From positions 25,659,504 through 25,723,503 of the forward strand of contig NC_066847.1 of the NCBI RefSeq assembly GCF_001640805.2: a stretch of 64,000 bases of DNA, given 5' to 3'. Origin of the DNA: Lates calcarifer. Lineage: Eukaryota > Chordata > Actinopteri > Centropomidae. Below the pieces are notes generated by a model. It saw nothing but the letters and a program-made list of their open reading frames with translations. It ran no database searches and was not told the DNA's origin. Of this stretch, positions 13,201 to 26,643 are shown in pieces. Both the position numbers and the translations under genes were made by a program. How positions within the stretch are numbered: the stretch's first letter is position 1; every line of letters begins with the position of its first letter.

Positions 13201-16200
13201 AATGACAAATCTAACCCAGAAAAAGCCCACCTTAGACACCCTTCCCTGATTTGTAATCGGCTTAGTCTAATGATGTTTTCAATGTAATGACTAATGAGCT
13301 GTAACAGCTCTGGAAGTCACTGATTGATGTGCCTAAGTGGGCAGCTTTTTATAGTGAGGGATGAAGGGTGGGTACCTAAACAATGTAAGAGTGATTGACG
13401 AGATGTTTGGAATACCATTTGAGTCCAGTTGGGTCTCAGCATCTCTCTGTTTCTGTGTTTCACACTCCCTCTTCTCTATATTTCTCTCGCTGGGTCATTA
13501 AACAACTTTCCATTGGGGTTCCCCGATGCCCCGTCCAGCAGCACAATAGCATGCCACCTCCAAGACATGCACACATACTCCCACACAAACACATATAAGT
13601 CTTTTCTCCCATCACCCCTTTCTCACAGTGCCACTTCCCACAGTGCTTGCCAGTCACAGAGGAGCCTTTGCCTTAACAATGCCAGCCTTTGTCTGATAGA
13701 TGAGGTTTGGGGGTATTCACTAAACCTGGCACAGGTAAGCACTTCCAGTGGGCGCCCATAGGACTAGACTGGAAAGCATGGTAGTGTGAACCTGTGTGGG
13801 GTCACTTGGAGGCAACAGTTTGGGTTTAGGAGGAAACCACTCACAGAGAGAGAGTGTGCAAAATGAAGGAATGTCAGCGCATGGGGAGGGTTTCTCCTGT
13901 TTGCACTTGCGACATGATAAATCCAACTGTCAACAAATGTTTTTTAGACAAACTAAAGTAATAAATAAAACTAAGAAATCAGCTGCTCTCTGGGTAGATA
14001 GACCATGTGTCATAATTATCAAACAGTCACTAATCAGTCAAATGCCAGTGGTCAACCATTGCAAGATAACACTACATACTATATGCAGGAGAACCACAGG
14101 CTTCTATCCAAATCTCCTAACTAAACAGTGGTCATCTCACTGGACGTGCTGTGATAGGTCACAATCATGGACATCAAAGTTATGTGGTAACTCATTAGGT
14201 CACTGAATTTTAAATAAGTATGTATCACTTCGTGTCTTTTGCTGTAAATGTGGGCATGTGGTAAAAAGTAGTAGTTCTGAGACAATGGGAGAGTGGATGC
14301 TGTAAAAAACAAAGTGAGGTTTGTAGAAATGACAATATTTGGATTAAGCCCTGAGGGAAAATCAAAGACTGAAAATGTCTGTTCATGCTATCTGATAAAT
14401 GAATGATAAGTGACTGCAGCTTCACCCCCACAAAAATCGTGCTTAAACTGATGTGGGTTCAAATACAAGGGTCTGGCTGACATTCAAGTCACCCACTGTT
14501 AAACAGCCACCAATCATCTTTAAAAACATCTGAAATTATCATCTCTGTCTCTAGCAAATTCGACATCTGACACATGTCAGAGCGAAATCCCCATGCCTGA
14601 CAAATCAACATCCTGAGGAACAAGAAAAACTTGAGAACACCTGTTAAGACAAAGGACTCCTGAAAAGTGTCAAGAGGCTTTAGCCATCACAACAGGTGTC
14701 TTTGTCCAAATCTTTTCTCTTGGTTCTGTTCTTCTGCCAGACAACAGAGAAATGTAATGGGGAATATTCAGATCTTTGCTGGTGAGACAATTAATGTCAT
14801 TTGGTAACTGAACTGTGAATTAAGAGCGTAATAAATTACACGGATATCCATTCCTCCCTCAGCACATTGGCTGAACTGAAAGCCGTATCAAATTTGCAAG
14901 CCACAGTCCAGGATGAAAGAAATGTCACTTTGTAGTAACAACTGCACTCTTAGAAATACAGGGTGCTTCAAGAGAGAGAAAAATAATGGTACATTATTAG
15001 GTCTCTCATAGACATTTCTTTAAATGTGATTATTTTTTCAGCATGATTAATAAATACAGTACATCCCTTAAGTACAACAGAAGAAGAATTTGTGATCTCA
15101 AGAGCACAATTAATTTCCCTGATCTAAAATATTGGGTATAATAAGTATAATTTGGAAAAATAATATACTATATCCTTTTAAGGCTTGAAATGTGTAAAAT
15201 CCCTCAAGGTACTTATATGAATCTGCCTATTTATGACAAACCTCAGCCATTCTCCACATAGTGAGGGAATTCAGTGATTAAATAAAATTAATTTTGTTCA
15301 GTATCATCACAACAGCATAGTGTGGGTTTGTAAGGAGGGTATCTCCAGAAATGTCTATATCATGTATTTGCTGATCTCTATTCATTTAGCATTAGTCAGG
15401 TCTGCATTCTTTATAGTTACATGGTCTTGACAAACTAATATCTGACTCAGAATTGGACTGGATGCAGACTAACGTGCCTCTGCTGCAACGTAGTCAGGGC
15501 AGCTGCTACCAAGGGAGGCTGTTTCCAATGAGAGGGATTAGTGAAAACCAGTTGTCAGTGCACAAATGAGAGCCATGGGAGCAAAAGGGTCTCCCCAAAA
15601 CACAAAAACAAGCACATGCTCTACACATCTTAGCAAAAGCTCACAATTTACATGAGCACATGCTGTAACCTTGAAAAAGAAGCACACACTTTTACACGAG
15701 ACCATATACAAGCAGCTTCAAATGCAGGCAGTGCACATAAAAGAGAGGGGGTTTTTTTTGGGTGTAGACCCCTGCTCTAACTTCTCCATATGGACTCTGC
15801 GGGGTACACAAGTGTGGGAATCCCTTGGAAAATCTCTGGGCAGTATCTGTGCCTGAAATCACTGAGATGGCAAAGAGTCACAATAACTCATAAGAGAAAA
15901 CTGATCATCAGGGCCTTCTGTCGAAGATAATCAATAATCTCAAAAACATTACAATGCCAATAGATTCTACAGTGTAGTGGAGCATTTTAGCATCAATGTG
16001 TCACAGACCTAAAAACACAGGGCAGATTTATTCTCACTGTCCTCCCCATCCACCCACCCCCTCCCTTCTTCTTTTTTTTCCAGCCATGTTAAAGGTCATA
16101 TTTTTCTCCTCTTCTCCCATAGCTGAATCTTCAGACTTCCCTTATGTAGTGTCTGTAGTGAAAGGCTCCTCATGCCAGAAGTCTAATGGTCTGCCATTTT

Positions 16201-16869
16201 CAGATAATGGCCTTTTAGTTGTCTCAGCTATATGAACAAAGTGACACTTCTTGGGGACTGCCCACACAAAAATACTTTGCCTTTCACACAAAGACAGGCT
16301 TGTGAGAGAGCAAATTGATTGGGGACTGCTTTGCTTGACTAACTGGTTGTCTGTGTCTTGTCTGGTTTGACTCTTTGTTTTGATGTTTTCACTTTGTCAC
16401 TTTTGGGTGAATACATTAATAGATTGGACCTCCAGCCCTATTAATGCAAACATTATTGTAGGCAAAGAGCAGATGTATCTGATTTCTTGGTATATTGATG
16501 AAATAATAAAAAGGGGGTTAATGAAACTGAAAAATATATATTTCATGTATTGAATGGCCCTTTATTGCGACACTTGTGGTTTTCAGTTTGGCTAGTGCCA
16601 CCAAAAAATGAATTAACAAATGTTTTCTACTGAGAGTTTTTCAAAGTGTGGTATGTACTTCAACTCCAGCACTGACAAAACTCTTAGGATCTCCCCCTTG
16701 TTTTGGGGGATTCAACAAATTCAAATAAATTGCCAGTGATCAAAATAGAAGCATTACAACCTTTTACTATTTTAGTAGCATTTAGTATTTAGAAGCTCAG
16801 TCAAGTATTGTGAGACGAACTTTACCAAGTTGCAAAGTTTATCAAGTTACACATATCTATTCAAGCAAC
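7231..16869. other. Intergenic DNA, mostly unique-looking
   Basis: Nearly 10 kb without a supportable gene. It holds a (TG)n patch at about 7984-8001, T-rich sequence at about 9410-9490, (CA)9 at 9859-9876 and TG-rich sequence at about 11980-12030. The segment at about 10020-10290 is complex, without simple repeats, and looks like a possible conserved regulatory element. The small open frames do not resemble known proteins. Confidence 0.55.
9859..9876. repeat. (CA)9 microsatellite
   Basis: Nine perfect CA units. Confidence 0.9.
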
Positions 16870-17637
16870 ATTATGGCATGGCAGCCAAGACAGATGAAAG
16901 GATGAATGGATAGATAGGCAGGCACAGCTGCTGAGACATGTTATATCAAGGTCTTGGTGACCAACCAGAAACACACCAAGAAATAAAGGTAATGAAAAAT
17001 AGCACTAACTCTTTCTAGCTCTGTTACAAAATCTATCCAAGCTGACTGATAAACCATAAAACTATAGACTAATAATTAGATAGATCAATATTACAATAAC
17101 CACAGAACCCATTGTGGCATGGCAGCCAAGGCAAGGCACATTCAGTGCACAAACATGGATAGATGAATGTATGGATAGGCAGGCAAAGCAACTGACACAC
17201 ATCACATCAATGGCGCAGCGGCCAACCAGAAACACATCACAGAATTAAAGGAAATGAAAAATGGCACTTACTTTTCGTAGATCAACCTGAAAAAAAAGTT
17301 ACAAATCTCTATCCCAGCTAGTTGATAAATCACAAAACCATATGACTCAATAATTAGACAGAGAAATATTACAACAACCTCAGGCCCCATTATGGCAGGG
17401 CAGCTCATACAAGGCATACACATACATGGATGATAAATGGGCTAAGATGCATCACATCTATGGCGCGGCAGCCAACCAAAAACACATCACAAAATTAAAG
17501 GTACTGAAAAACATTTACTGTTGGTAGATCTTCTTGACAAAGAAGTTACAAACATCTATCCAAGCTGATAGATAATACAACTATATAGATCAATAATTAG
17601 ATTATTAATTAGAATATCACAATAACATTAGGCCCTA

Positions 17638-17710
17638 TTAGGGCATGGCAGGGCAGAGCAGGGCATGGCAAGGTAGGGCAGGGCAGGGCAAGGTAGGGCA
17701 GGGCAGATGG
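17638..17710. repeat. GGCAG/GGCAT/GGTAG minisatellite in satellite unit 4
   Basis: Tandem pentamers of the type GGCAG, GGCAT and AGGTA within unit 4. A matching and larger expansion occupies 17801-17890 in unit 5, and a GGTGG/GGCAG version lies at 17985-18055 in unit 6. Confidence 0.85.
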
Positions 17711-18060
17711 CTGGATGGATGAAGGTAATGAAAAACACATACTGTTTGATGATAGATCAATAATTACAAAGAGGAATAGCACAATAACATTAGGCCCCAG
17801 ATTAGGGCAGGGTGGGGCAAGGCATGGCAGGGCAGGGCAGGGCAGGGCATGGCAGGGCATGGCAGGGCAGGGCAGGGCAGGGCAGGGCAGATGGCTGGAT
17901 GGATGAAGGTAATGAAAAACTCATACTGTTTGCAGATAGATCAATAATTACATAGAGGAATAGCACAATAACATTAAGCCCCAGATTAGGGCAGGGTGGG
18001 GCAGGGTGGGGCAGGGCATGGCAAGGCAGGGTGGGGTGGGGTGGGGAGGGGAAGACAGAT

Positions 18061-18092
18061 GGATGGATGGATGGATGGATGGATGGATGGAT
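18061..18092. repeat. (GGAT)8 microsatellite
   Basis: Eight perfect GGAT units inside the last satellite unit. Single 'ggatggat' pairs at the equivalent place in units 4 and 5 show where it expanded from. Confidence 0.95.
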
Positions 18093-18362
18093 GAAGACAT
18101 GTCACATCAGTGGCGCAGTGACCAACCAAAAACACACCAGAGAATTAAAGGTAATAAAAAAAATGGCACTTACAGTTTGCAGATCTACCTGAAAAAAAGT
18201 AGCAAATATTAATCCAAGCTGATTGATTGAATGGCTGAGATCATGTCCTGAATATAATAAAACCATGATAAGATGTAACAAGTACACTACTGTCATTGAC
18301 AGAGAACATGATGTTGATGGTGTATACCAGAAGTTGTGTGAAGATGAATTAAGTTTATCTAA

Positions 18363-18797
18363 AATAGGGCAGGGCGATATGGGAAAAAATCATATCATGA
18401 TATGACTTCTCATATTGCTCTGTCCATTGGGGTGTCTTCCTCAGTAACGCTGTTGCTCGAGTTTTCATTAACATTTCTGGCATCATTTTCTCTTTTATTT
18501 CTCTCCTACTCCTGGCGTACAGGTGTGCACGGCTGCAGTATCCAAAACATTAGCACATGTGCTACTCCTGTGCTATTCCTGCGCTCTGTGCTGTGTGTGT
18601 CAACCTAACCTGACCTGTTCCAGCCACATGATTGGTTCAGCACAGCTCTATTCTCATTATCATTGGCTTTTTCTATTTTCTGTCAGAACACAGGTGGAAT
18701 GAGTTCTATTGACGAAGTTATCGACCATGACATATATATCTATTGAGGAGAGGTTCTATTGCGATATATATATCAATATTGTTTTATCGCCCAGCCA
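18363..18797. mobile_element. MITE-like element with 'gggcgat' ends
   Basis: The left end reads 'agggcagggcgatat' and the right end 'atcgcccagcc', so the termini form imperfect inverted repeats about 430 bp apart. Next to the ends are AT-rich palindromes: 'catatcatgatatg' at 18391-18404 is perfect, and 'cgatatatatatc' lies near the right end. Short non-autonomous DNA elements with a GGGCTGGGCGATA end are common in teleosts. No transposase frame is present and I could not define a clean target-site duplication. Confidence 0.65.
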
Positions 18798-19507
18798 TGA
18801 TTCAAAATCAAATCTTATTATTCAGATTAATAAATTTGAAGCTGGGAGTGCAAACCAAGCATAAAACCTAAACACAAGCTTCTGCCAATACATATCATGG
18901 CAACCACAACACATTTATGGTCCAGTCATGGCACAATAGCAATGGTAAGACATTCAACAAAAAACAAACATCATTTAGAAAAAAACAAAATAAAAAGTTT
19001 AGGAGGTTACAATATCAAGCACAGGCAGCCACCTCATTATATAAATACACCTATACAAACTACAAGGAACAAACTGCAATTAAGAATTTCTTGTACTTAC
19101 TCTTTGCATTCATTTGAAAAAATGTCCATGTATCCTTCTTCATTAAGATGTTTGTTCCTCTCTGTCCAATCCTCCTTCTCGGGCCTCCAGGTTACCAGGC
19201 ATTTGATGGAAAATTCCAGCGATGTATTTTTATCATTTTAAAGGTTTTGCCAGCTTTAAAGTTCTTTTTTTTCACACACTGTTGCTGGTTGGAAACATGG
19301 AAAGCTGACCTCCTTTGTTTGTTGCAAATCTGGTAACAAGTGTGTCTCAGTATTTGCAGAACTTTCTCATTTCTTTCTCCCTAAGCATTCTGTGAAGAAA
19401 AGTTTTCAGTGTGTTTTCTTTTTGGGAGGATGGCTTGCTAACTAGTTCAGAATCAAACTAAAGAGACAGTGAAATCCATTTTGACATGAATTGTTTGGCA
19501 TGACCTC

Positions 19508-19600
19508 TTCTTCTTCTTCTTCTTCTTCTTCTTCTTCTTCTTCTGTGTTTATTGGCAGTTGGCAAACAACTTATTGGAACATTACTGCCACCAGCTGGTA
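19508..19600. repeat. (TTC)12 with adjoining dispersed-repeat fragment
   Basis: Twelve TTC units (19508-19543) are followed by a segment containing 'ggcagttggcaaacaactta' and then 'cattactgccaccagctgg'. From memory, a TTC tract joined to a 'ggcggttggcaaac...ccgccacc' sequence is a frequently repeated arrangement in fish genomes. The family name is unknown to me and only one copy lies here. Confidence 0.55.
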
Positions 19601-22600
19601 AGGATATGAATGTCTATTCAGTACTGATATTTTAAAAAAAGGAAAAAAAATGGCATGGAGGACTTAACTTCCTGGAAAACCCATGAAATGCTGCACATGT
19701 GGGCGGGGCTAAAACCTCCAGCCAGTAAAATCGTGACAAACATTTTGAATGAGATCCCATTGGTTAACTTACAGGCCTCACCTTAAAATCCTGTTTCAAC
19801 AGAAACTACCTCACATTAAGTAGTAAACATTAAGTAAATATACCATTTTCATCTGACTTTTTAAGATCACCAACTTGGATGGCTTGATGGTCTAAGATGC
19901 TCTCTGTAAAGTCCAGTTGTGTGTCATTCCCCTCACTTCCTGTCATGAAGAAAGTGGTAAGTTTGTTTTATATTTGTAGGTTCTGTATTAGTTTTGATAC
20001 TACTCACAACTTAAATTGAGACATTTCGGTGACCACAAGGGCAAGCTACTTCAGGATAAAATATAATAATATATAAAAGCAAAAATAAGCAGGAGAAGAT
20101 GAAAACTGTTCCCAAGCTTCAGTGTTATTAAGCTGCTTAGTTAGCTGATAGCAATGCAGCTGTGAACTGAACAAATATGAATTCAGAACATCTGATTCAA
20201 ATACAATCATGAGTGGAACTGGAGCACATACAATCCAATCATGTTGCTCAAACAAATTGGTTTAATATGTTTCTACCAGGGCAAACAATTTTAAAATCCC
20301 TCAACATTTATTTCAAATTTCCAAGGTCTGCGTCTTTTTCCACAGCTGGTGATAGAAAGTGACCTGTCTGTTTACCGTCTCCTCCTGTCTCTAGAGAACT
20401 GTCTTACTGACTTCTCCAAATGTCCACCAAGTGAAGAAGGTCAATATGTGATTATATGCAACTTTCACAGGCCATTGCCATGGATAAATGTTCTTGACAA
20501 CCTGCCTGGTAAAATATTATTTAATACATTAAGTCAGTTTAAACGCCTAAGCACAGGGCACTTATTTGTAAAGAGTGCCCTGATTATGATTGATTGATTA
20601 TGAGCATTATGCTCAACTTCAAGTGGAAAAACAACCTACTTCACAAATTACTTTCTCTGTAGTCTAGTCAGAGAAAAACAGAAAATAGAATTCTAATGAA
20701 CATCAGTCGATTTGTAATGCAACTGAAAATGATTGATGTGAGTTTTTTCTCTACTTCTTTGGAAAGCTATCAGAACATTCAGCAGCTTCACTTCTCATGA
20801 GGGTCTGATATTGCTCCTTTATCTAAGAGACATGTTGTTTAATGCTGGCAAGTATGTGTTAAAATAGGAGGGTTTAATTTATACAAGTAGTTACAATAAC
20901 AAATAAATGAGGGCTGAAATATGATCAGGTTACTCCAGGTAGTCTCAGTATAAGCTTTTATTATACTTTCTATGCAAATTGTGTAATACAAGCTTACAAT
21001 TCAGTTAGCAATACTAGCTAAGTGATTGACAACAATCAACTTTGTGGCTGCCCAGCAACAGCAGGAAGGTGCCTCCAGCACTTCTGCTTATGCATGCTTC
21101 CCTAAATAAAGACAGTTCACACCTACAATGCATATCCTGTGTGATTGTGTACTAGAGAAACAACTAGTGTTATCAATGTGCTTTAGCGTTCCCAACAGAA
21201 ATTGCAGGTTAGGTGAATGTAACCAACAGTGGGATGTGCGATAATGGTTGGAAATCAACAAAAGGCTGTGCTAGTTAGGAAGGGCTGGGTCAAGTAAGCA
21301 CAGATCAGACACTGTCGCAGTGAATTTCTTGACATCTGTGTGCCATAATGTGTGGTTATATTTTATTGTGAATTTTTTTTGTCTCTGCCCTCCAAAAAAT
21401 TTTTGTCTCTGAATGTCAGATCTGTCTTGCTTGTCAGCGTCAGATCTTTGTCATCTTTTATCTTTGACCCAGATCGAAGGTAGGAATGTGGTTTTTACTA
21501 GTGGAGACATGGATATGTAAACTCCATGCACTATGGGGTCAAAGGGCACACCACATTCCAAAGGAGGCCCTTTTTTAAAACTCATAATTGTGACAGCAGA
21601 AATGTATTCATTGATAATTTATGGGTGATGGTTTTATTGACCGTTTGAAAGATTTTATAGTTTGTGGAAATACTGAAACAAATTCTGTATTCTCAAGTTT
21701 TAAGTTTAGAGAGAAACCCAGATACACTGAGAAGAACAAATGCACGCCACCCCACCTTTTAAACCAGCATCTAAGTGGAAATGTTTTCAGTTGCTTTCAT
21801 TCTACTGCCATAGTTTTCACCTTTGGGTTTCCCTCAGTATTTGATGCTTCCAAACAGATATTTTCAGGTTCACTGACACAGCTTCTCAGGGAGCCATGAC
21901 AGCTTCAGTCAACTTGCATCTCAGGACCTTTGAACCTCACAACCAAAATAATGCTTTGCTCCTGCTACGGATGGTCACCTATTCTGTCACTGATGGAGAC
22001 ACACGCTGACAGGGGTGGTGACCTGTAATGATTGTCCGTTGGGTGGAGAGTGTTGTTGTTGTTGCTGTTGTTGTTTCTCTGCGTGTGAGTGTGATGATTG
22101 ACCCAAGGGAGGCTGTTGCTAGAGAGCGGGTGAGCCACTGGAAAGAAAGCATGTCCAACGTAATGCCTCCTTCCTTCATGTTATTTAAATGTGATGTGCA
22201 CACATACACACATATAGACACATTTCTTTTTAAACCTTTATAAAACCAGGATATGCTCTCTTTAACAACACATTCACACCTGGAAGCTGCACAGTGCAGC
22301 AGGTGTGCCTTGGTCAAAAGCATCTTAGTGCTGCTCTTTCACTTTTCACTGTTTCACAGTTTCAAAACTGTGTGAGACCATGTTTCACTGCAGCAAATAT
22401 GTAAGCAAGTCAATGTCAATGTAGGTTGTATTTTAATGACATACACTTTATATCCTTTCACATTCCAAATCACATACAATTACCATGGTAAATACTCACC
22501 ATTTACCATATCTTAAATACTAAATCAATCATAAACTTCAATTGAAGGATTAAACTATAAACTTCAAAAAGATGACATTGTGAGCCCTGAAGATATTTCA

Positions 22601-23228
22601 CATATATACCATATATATCTAAATTATATAAAATGTTGTCAGAAGCTCGGTAGCACAGAATTGCATCACCTCCCTTAATGTTTTATTTCTTCTAACTTCT
22701 CTAAACTCCTAATGATCTTCCTTTGTGGCTTTACACATCACCTGCTGTATCTCTTACAGGCTTACTCATGGACACTGATTCATTGCTGTGAGTAAACCAC
22801 AGCTTAGATGCCCATTAGTATAATGCTGCTCAGCTTGTCTGCACTTTGAAGAAATTAAGCATTACTAAAAGAACAAAGCAGGCCCTTCATAGGGGAAGGT
22901 GGAGAGCACCCGCGAACCACACAAGGCATTCCCTTCAATCATGGCTGAAAATTTGTTATGGATGGAAGCCATGGCTCAAGAGTTCAGAGATACAGGCTTG
23001 GAATCCAGGTGGCTGGTAATTTCTTTGTCAATTATGCCTTTGTGCCAACTAGCAAAACTGCTGTGCATGTATGGTCCATGCGCATATGTAAAAGTGCGAT
23101 GAAACTGCTGTAATCTGAAACACAATTACTGTAATGCTTCATGTGTTAAATTTAGCTAATTTCACAGGACTTTGTGGAAAAATATGTCACATTTAGTGGG
23201 GCAATCTGTTTCTGCACCACACCACTCA

Positions 23229-23233
<5 letters not shown>

Positions 23234-23259
<26 letters not shown>
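23234..23259. repeat. (GT)13 microsatellite
   Basis: Thirteen perfect GT units. Confidence 0.95.
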
Positions 23260-26200
23260 ATTCCTGGGTGGTCTGTGAGCTACATACAGTACTTTGATTA
23301 TCCTGGGGGGTGAGGCGGGTTGTTGATTTGGTGACTGGTGGTGAATTAAAGTTTGTCAGCATTATGTGCCAATGAAGGAATTTTTAATCCCTATCAGCAA
23401 GTTCACTTCATGCAGCTTTTGAATAGTGCTGTGGTGTGACTCATGTTAGAATTCACAGTGCACAAATACCGTTGTTGAAATCAGGCGAGCAACAAGTGTA
23501 AAGTATTGATGCACAGTTTAGTTAATGTCTGAAATGTAATTTATTGATCAGTGTTGGTAGAAGTAATGAGGAACTAACATCTGTAAGAGCTGAGTGGTTG
23601 CACTGAATAAATCCTAAAGTTGAATGAAATGTTTTCTGTCAAACCCTCACTAATTAAGTTGATCTGTAATCCTCTGTCTCACACATTAAAGAGCATCATT
23701 CACTGTGCTATCCAGACTAAACTACTTCATTGGACCCTTAGTCATTGGCCCTCTTCATACTTTGGCTGACCCACACTGGTACCTGGAAACTCCTGTGGGT
23801 CTGTGGAAGTTACTATAGTAGCCTCTGTATGAGCCCACACACCCTGCAAGATCTCTGTGTTACAGTAGCAAGATATGAAGCACACTGTCTCTTGGAGGTA
23901 GTAATAGTTAAACTGTGGTGCAGATGTCCATCAGGAATCTAAGGTGGTTATCTGAAACCAGTTACATACTTTAAATTGATCTGAACATACACATTTTCTA
24001 TTCGTGGGACAAAGGTCAAATGAAGTTTACTTAAGGCTTCAATCAGTCTACTGTATGGAAGCAAGAGTTAAATGTCACCAAATAAAAAACATAAACCCCT
24101 TGCAACCCATTTCACTGAATTATCTACAATATATAAACTGGTACATCAACAGGTTTGTGAATTCTGCCCCACTCAGCAAGAATTTTGCATGCATGGGCTT
24201 TGGGTTAAATGAGGAGGTTTGTTCTTTTCTCCATCTTCCTGCCAGCAGGTCCAGTTCCACACCACACTATGGACACTAGTGGGCTGTGTAGGTCAGAGAC
24301 TCTTGGCCAGACACCGGTTCCCACAGGGTAAAACACCACCACCAGTCTGCAGACATGCAAATGTTTGAGAGCCGAGAAACGCTTTCCTTTGGGTCTGGCA
24401 CTGTAAAAGAGAGCTACTGTAAGGTAAGACTGGCAGGGCTGCTGAAATTGGCCTGCGTTTGATTTAGCCTAAATCTGTGCAAGATTCAAGGAAAATGTCT
24501 GGAGATGGAGGCCTTTGCAGAGGTTTTTAATTCAATCAATTCAGTTAAGACCAATTTATTGAACATTTTACACATGTATTACTCATGGAAAGATGCTCCA
24601 AGTAATGTTTTCATTATATCTGACTTCAAAAACCTGCAAGCAGGCTAGGTTTCATCTGACATCTCTGATAAAAGTCTCACAGTCATTTTCCAGGCCAAGA
24701 TGAAGGCAGTTACTATAACAGGGTTGCTTACACAATACAGAGGTGGTGAACTTTAGCAAGCTCTCACCCCTGCAGAGTGTCATAAGACTAGCCACTTTGT
24801 TTTTAGGTTTCACCCCTCCAGAGATGCTCTTTCTGCCCCAGTGATCACATACAGCTCACAACCAATAATTAGCGCAATTCTTCAGCCCTTCATTTTCATC
24901 TCGGGCTCTCAAACTGGGAGAGAGAGAGGTGTTGTGTTAGCAAGTCAATGCTGTCCCTTAATGCCACAAAGAAATGTAGAGATGTAGGTGAGCAACAAGG
25001 AAGGTTAGCTATAACCAGCTCCTTTGGCATACTATGGCATACTATACTAATGTAGTTCCTTTACCTTTAATGGAATTGAACACCACAAAGATCTATGTAA
25101 ATAAGTTACAGTTGTGGGTTTCAGTGCTTTAAGTCTTCAAGTAAAAGTAAATACAACATACAGTAATTATCATAATTACTTACAACCTCAAATAGAAATC
25201 TGTGACCCAAACTATTAACTTAACTAGTGTTGTAATTAAAGAACTTCATGCACTCAAAGCGTAACCAGTGTTTTAATAGGACACTTGTTGCCGAAAATAA
25301 TGCGCAACTGATTGGATTAATAGCCTAACCCACAACTTGGACAGCAATAGATCAACACGATGATTGCCACCATAAATCAGATTAATCAGGAATATGTCAG
25401 CTTCATCCACTGTTGTGTGTCCTAATGTGAACTATCACTGCTCACATGATCAAACAGGGTCAGAACAAGACCTCCCACACTGTAACACTTTGCGGGCCAA
25501 CTGATGTAGAGCACTGACATCAGCACAATAACTTCACTAATCAGTGGTTATTATGAAGACTAATGCTTGAGTCACTCAGCCATGTCCAATACATTATCTA
25601 GTTCAGTGGAGGCTATTTGAAAAGGAGGGGTGAAGCAGTACAGTTACATGTTCCAAGTGCAACGTTACGCTCGAGCGCTGGTGAACCTACTGTACCAACA
25701 ATCTTATGTTTGGTGCTAAATACCTGAAACCATGCCTCCATGACTTTACGAATTGCTGTTATAAACCAAAAATAGAACTGTTTCATTAGTACTTATAAGA
25801 GGATCAGGGTAACATATCTGCAGTATTTAATATTTAATACTTAAAGGACGCAGACTGGGGTCAGACGGGGGTCACCTGCTGTCATTGTGCATATTATTTT
25901 ATTGGTAATTTCTTTTGAAGGATAACTGTTATAGAAAGACTCACAAATTCAACGCAAAAACATATGAAGAGAGCAACTGTACAGTCCTTTGTTTCTTCAC
26001 ACACACTGACTTTGTGTTAATATGCATATCTGCTGTAGTTACTCCTTATCCAGTCCGGCTGCAGTCACACTGCTAAAGGCAAAGCATATGTTGCAAAGCA
26101 TACTGCTTTCCTGGATAATGCTGATGGAAGCACCCACTGTGTGTACTTGCTTTTGGTTGATACAGTAGGCAATGTGAGCTTTCATCATGTTAAGATTTTG

Positions 26201-26296
26201 AGAATTGTTACTGGTGAGAATGAACTGAAATGCTGCCAAGTCATGCTCGACAGATGACAGGGCAAAGCTTCTTTTTCTCTCAAACTGAACCAAATT

Positions 26297-26632
26297 TGAG
26301 GGTGGCGTGGTGGTATAGTGGTTAGCACTGTCGCCTCACAGCAAGAAGGTTCTGGGTTTGAGCCCCAGTTCGCTCGGGACTTTTCTGTGTGGAGTTTGAA
26401 TGTTCTCCCTGTGCCTGCGTGGGTTCTCTGCAGGTATAATGGGTTCCTCTTGCAGTCCAAAGACATGCACATTAGGTCAATTGTACGTAGGTGTGAATGG
26501 TTGTTTGTCTTTATGTGTTGGCCCTGCGATGAACTGTTGATCCGTACAGGGTGTACCCAGCCTCTCGCTCGATGGGATAGGCTCCAGCCCCCCGTGACCC
26601 TTAATGGATAAGCGGTATAGATAATGAATGAA
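26297..26632 (+). mobile_element. V-SINE-like tRNA-derived SINE with target-site duplication
   Basis: The 5' part looks like a tRNA: an A-box-like 'tggtatagtgg' at about 26310 and a B-box-like 'gggtttgagcc' at about 26352, the two elements of an internal RNA polymerase III promoter. It is followed by the conserved central segment of V-type SINEs ('tgtgtggagtttgaatgttc', 'cagtccaaagacatgc'), then 'aggctccagcccccc', 'gataagcgg' and an 'aatgaatgaatg' tail. The 11-bp sequence 'tgaaccaaatt' lies immediately before (26286-26296) and after (26633-26643), an intact target-site duplication showing insertion by target-primed retrotransposition. Frames across it on both strands are repeat translations. 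A diverged copy of the same family lies on the minus strand at about 58680-58905. Confidence 0.9.
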
Positions 26633-26643
26633 TGAACCAAATT

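Larger units (their letters stand above)
16870..18235. repeat. Tandem satellite array, six divergent units
   Basis: Six head-to-tail units start near 16870, 17111, 17389, 17637, 17801 and 17985. Each opens with a variant of 'attatggcatggcag', and most contain 'gatcaataatta' and end near 'acattaggcccc'. Units 1, 2, 3 and 6 (about 240-280 bp) share a block containing 'ccaaccagaaacaca'. Units 4 and 5 (164 and 184 bp) lack that block and instead carry expanded GGCAG/GGCAT pentamers. Unit 6 has a GGAT tract. The sequence just before 16870 (for example 'aagttacacatatctattcaagc' at about 16845-16867) resembles a unit tail, so a partial seventh copy may precede the array. Confidence 0.85.
18798..26286. 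other. Intergenic DNA with scattered simple repeats
   Basis: No gene could be supported. Apart from the (TTC)12 element and the GT microsatellite listed separately, there is a GTT-rich patch at about 22052-22073. Small frames at 18897, 20349, 21621 and 24004 have no recognisable domain and no splice signals joining them into a gene. Confidence 0.6.

Noticed and set aside
13796..14206. 136-codon plus-strand frame in the upstream region
   Set aside because: No recognisable domain, no periodic codon bias visible, no matching exon neighbours; length is compatible with chance.
17609..17906. Pro/Leu/Cys- and Gly/Gln/Arg-rich frames on both strands
   Set aside because: They are translations of the GGCAG minisatellite within the satellite array.
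26297..26380. Possible tRNA gene (A- and B-box-like motifs)
   Set aside because: The motifs belong to the tRNA-derived head of a SINE. No proper cloverleaf or anticodon stem could be laid out, and SINE core sequence follows directly.
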